The translations under genes and the position numbers were made by a program. From assembly GCA_022447855.1 (NCBI GenBank), contig JAKUTX010000017.1, positions 1 to 6,975 of the forward strand: 6,975 nucleotides of DNA. Direction: 5' to 3'. Positions 6,844-6,975 of this stretch are shown piece by piece (the first letter of the stretch is position 1; the number at the start of each line of letters is the position of its first letter). The notes below the pieces were generated by a model. It searched no databases. It was not told the origin of the DNA and saw nothing but the letters and a program-made list of their open reading frames with translations. The stretch is from UBA6927 sp022447855 (lineage in GTDB: Bacteria; Chloroflexota; Dehalococcoidia; Lucifugimonadales; UBA6927).

Positions 6844-6859
6844 GTCGAATTCCTAGGTC

Positions 6860-6975
6860 TTACTTCTTGAAGTAGAACTGCTCAGGATATGCAGTGGATG
6901 GACCTCTGAAAGGCCAGTCCATTACAGCAAACTCTGGGACGTTACCCATGTTCGCATTCACTACTGCTACTCTTG
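6860..6975 (-). CDS. C-terminal end of a minus-strand gene, possibly a solute-binding protein
   Basis: On the minus strand an open frame enters from the right edge and stops with TAA at 6862-6860. The 37 complete codons plus stop end in AVMDWPFRGPSTAYPEQFYF followed by KK. An aromatic, short ending of the type Y-x-E-Q-F-x-F-K is reminiscent of the C-termini of family 5 (peptide/nickel type) extracellular solute-binding proteins of ABC importers, but the fragment is too short to be sure. Codon use differs from the rest of the window: 54 of 116 bases are G or C by hand count, with TTC, TAC, AAC, GAC and AAG preferred, as in highly expressed genes. That fits an abundant transport protein. The gene converges on the operon, with the hairpin at 6801-6834 between them. 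The reading frame is likely real; the function is a guess. Confidence 0.6.
   Translation of the reverse strand, partial: RVAVVNANMGNVPEFAVMDWPFRGPSTAYPEQFYFKK

Noticed and set aside
6463..6857. Three CCTAGG sites near the 3' end (6463, 6745, 6852), with two more at 1065 and 5623
   Set aside because: Spacing is irregular, most lie inside coding sequence, and six-base matches of this number can arise by chance and codon use.

Overview
The window is AT-rich (about 35-40% GC by eye) and gene-dense, with short spacers, AGGA/GGAG-type ribosome binding sites and two probable TTG starts. It looks like a bacterial chromosome fragment from an uncultured, possibly marine lineage. The mix of a GMC flavoenzyme, an aldo/keto reductase, a flavin-reductase-like protein and a metal-dependent amidohydrolase would fit SAR202-type Chloroflexota or a similar heterotroph, but that assignment is inference. 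No mobile element, CRISPR array, tRNA or rRNA was seen.

Layout. Bases 1-280 (minus strand) hold the N-terminal part of a flavin-reductase-like FMN-binding protein that runs off the left edge. It starts at TTG behind a strong AGGAG. Bases 281-398 are a divergent control region with a candidate promoter in each direction. From 399 to 6784 five plus-strand genes follow one another with gaps of 13, 17, 16 and 19 bases: an aldo/keto reductase, a GMC-family FAD oxidoreductase, a family 3 glycoside hydrolase related to NagZ-type beta-N-acetylhexosaminidases, a metal-dependent amidohydrolase, and an AlkA/OGG-like HhH-GPD DNA glycosylase. A strong 15-bp hairpin with a T-rich tail (6801-6843) ends this block. 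From the right edge, the last 37 complete codons and stop codon of a minus-strand gene with different codon use run towards the hairpin. It may encode a transport-type solute-binding protein, but this is uncertain.

How the genes may work together (inference). The first four operon products are all predicted to be cytoplasmic: a glycosidase, an alcohol-oxidising flavoenzyme, an NAD(P)-dependent carbonyl reductase or alcohol dehydrogenase, and a C-N/C-O hydrolase. Together they could strip, oxidise and open a small imported glycoconjugate or modified sugar. The DNA glycosylase at the end is the odd member; it may simply share the transcript, or may answer base damage from hydrogen peroxide or reactive aldehydes made by the GMC enzyme. 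I found no clear sign of a wholly new class of system. The most unusual points are the operon composition, a variant GH3 substrate loop, and a Cys/His-rich insert in the aldo/keto reductase.
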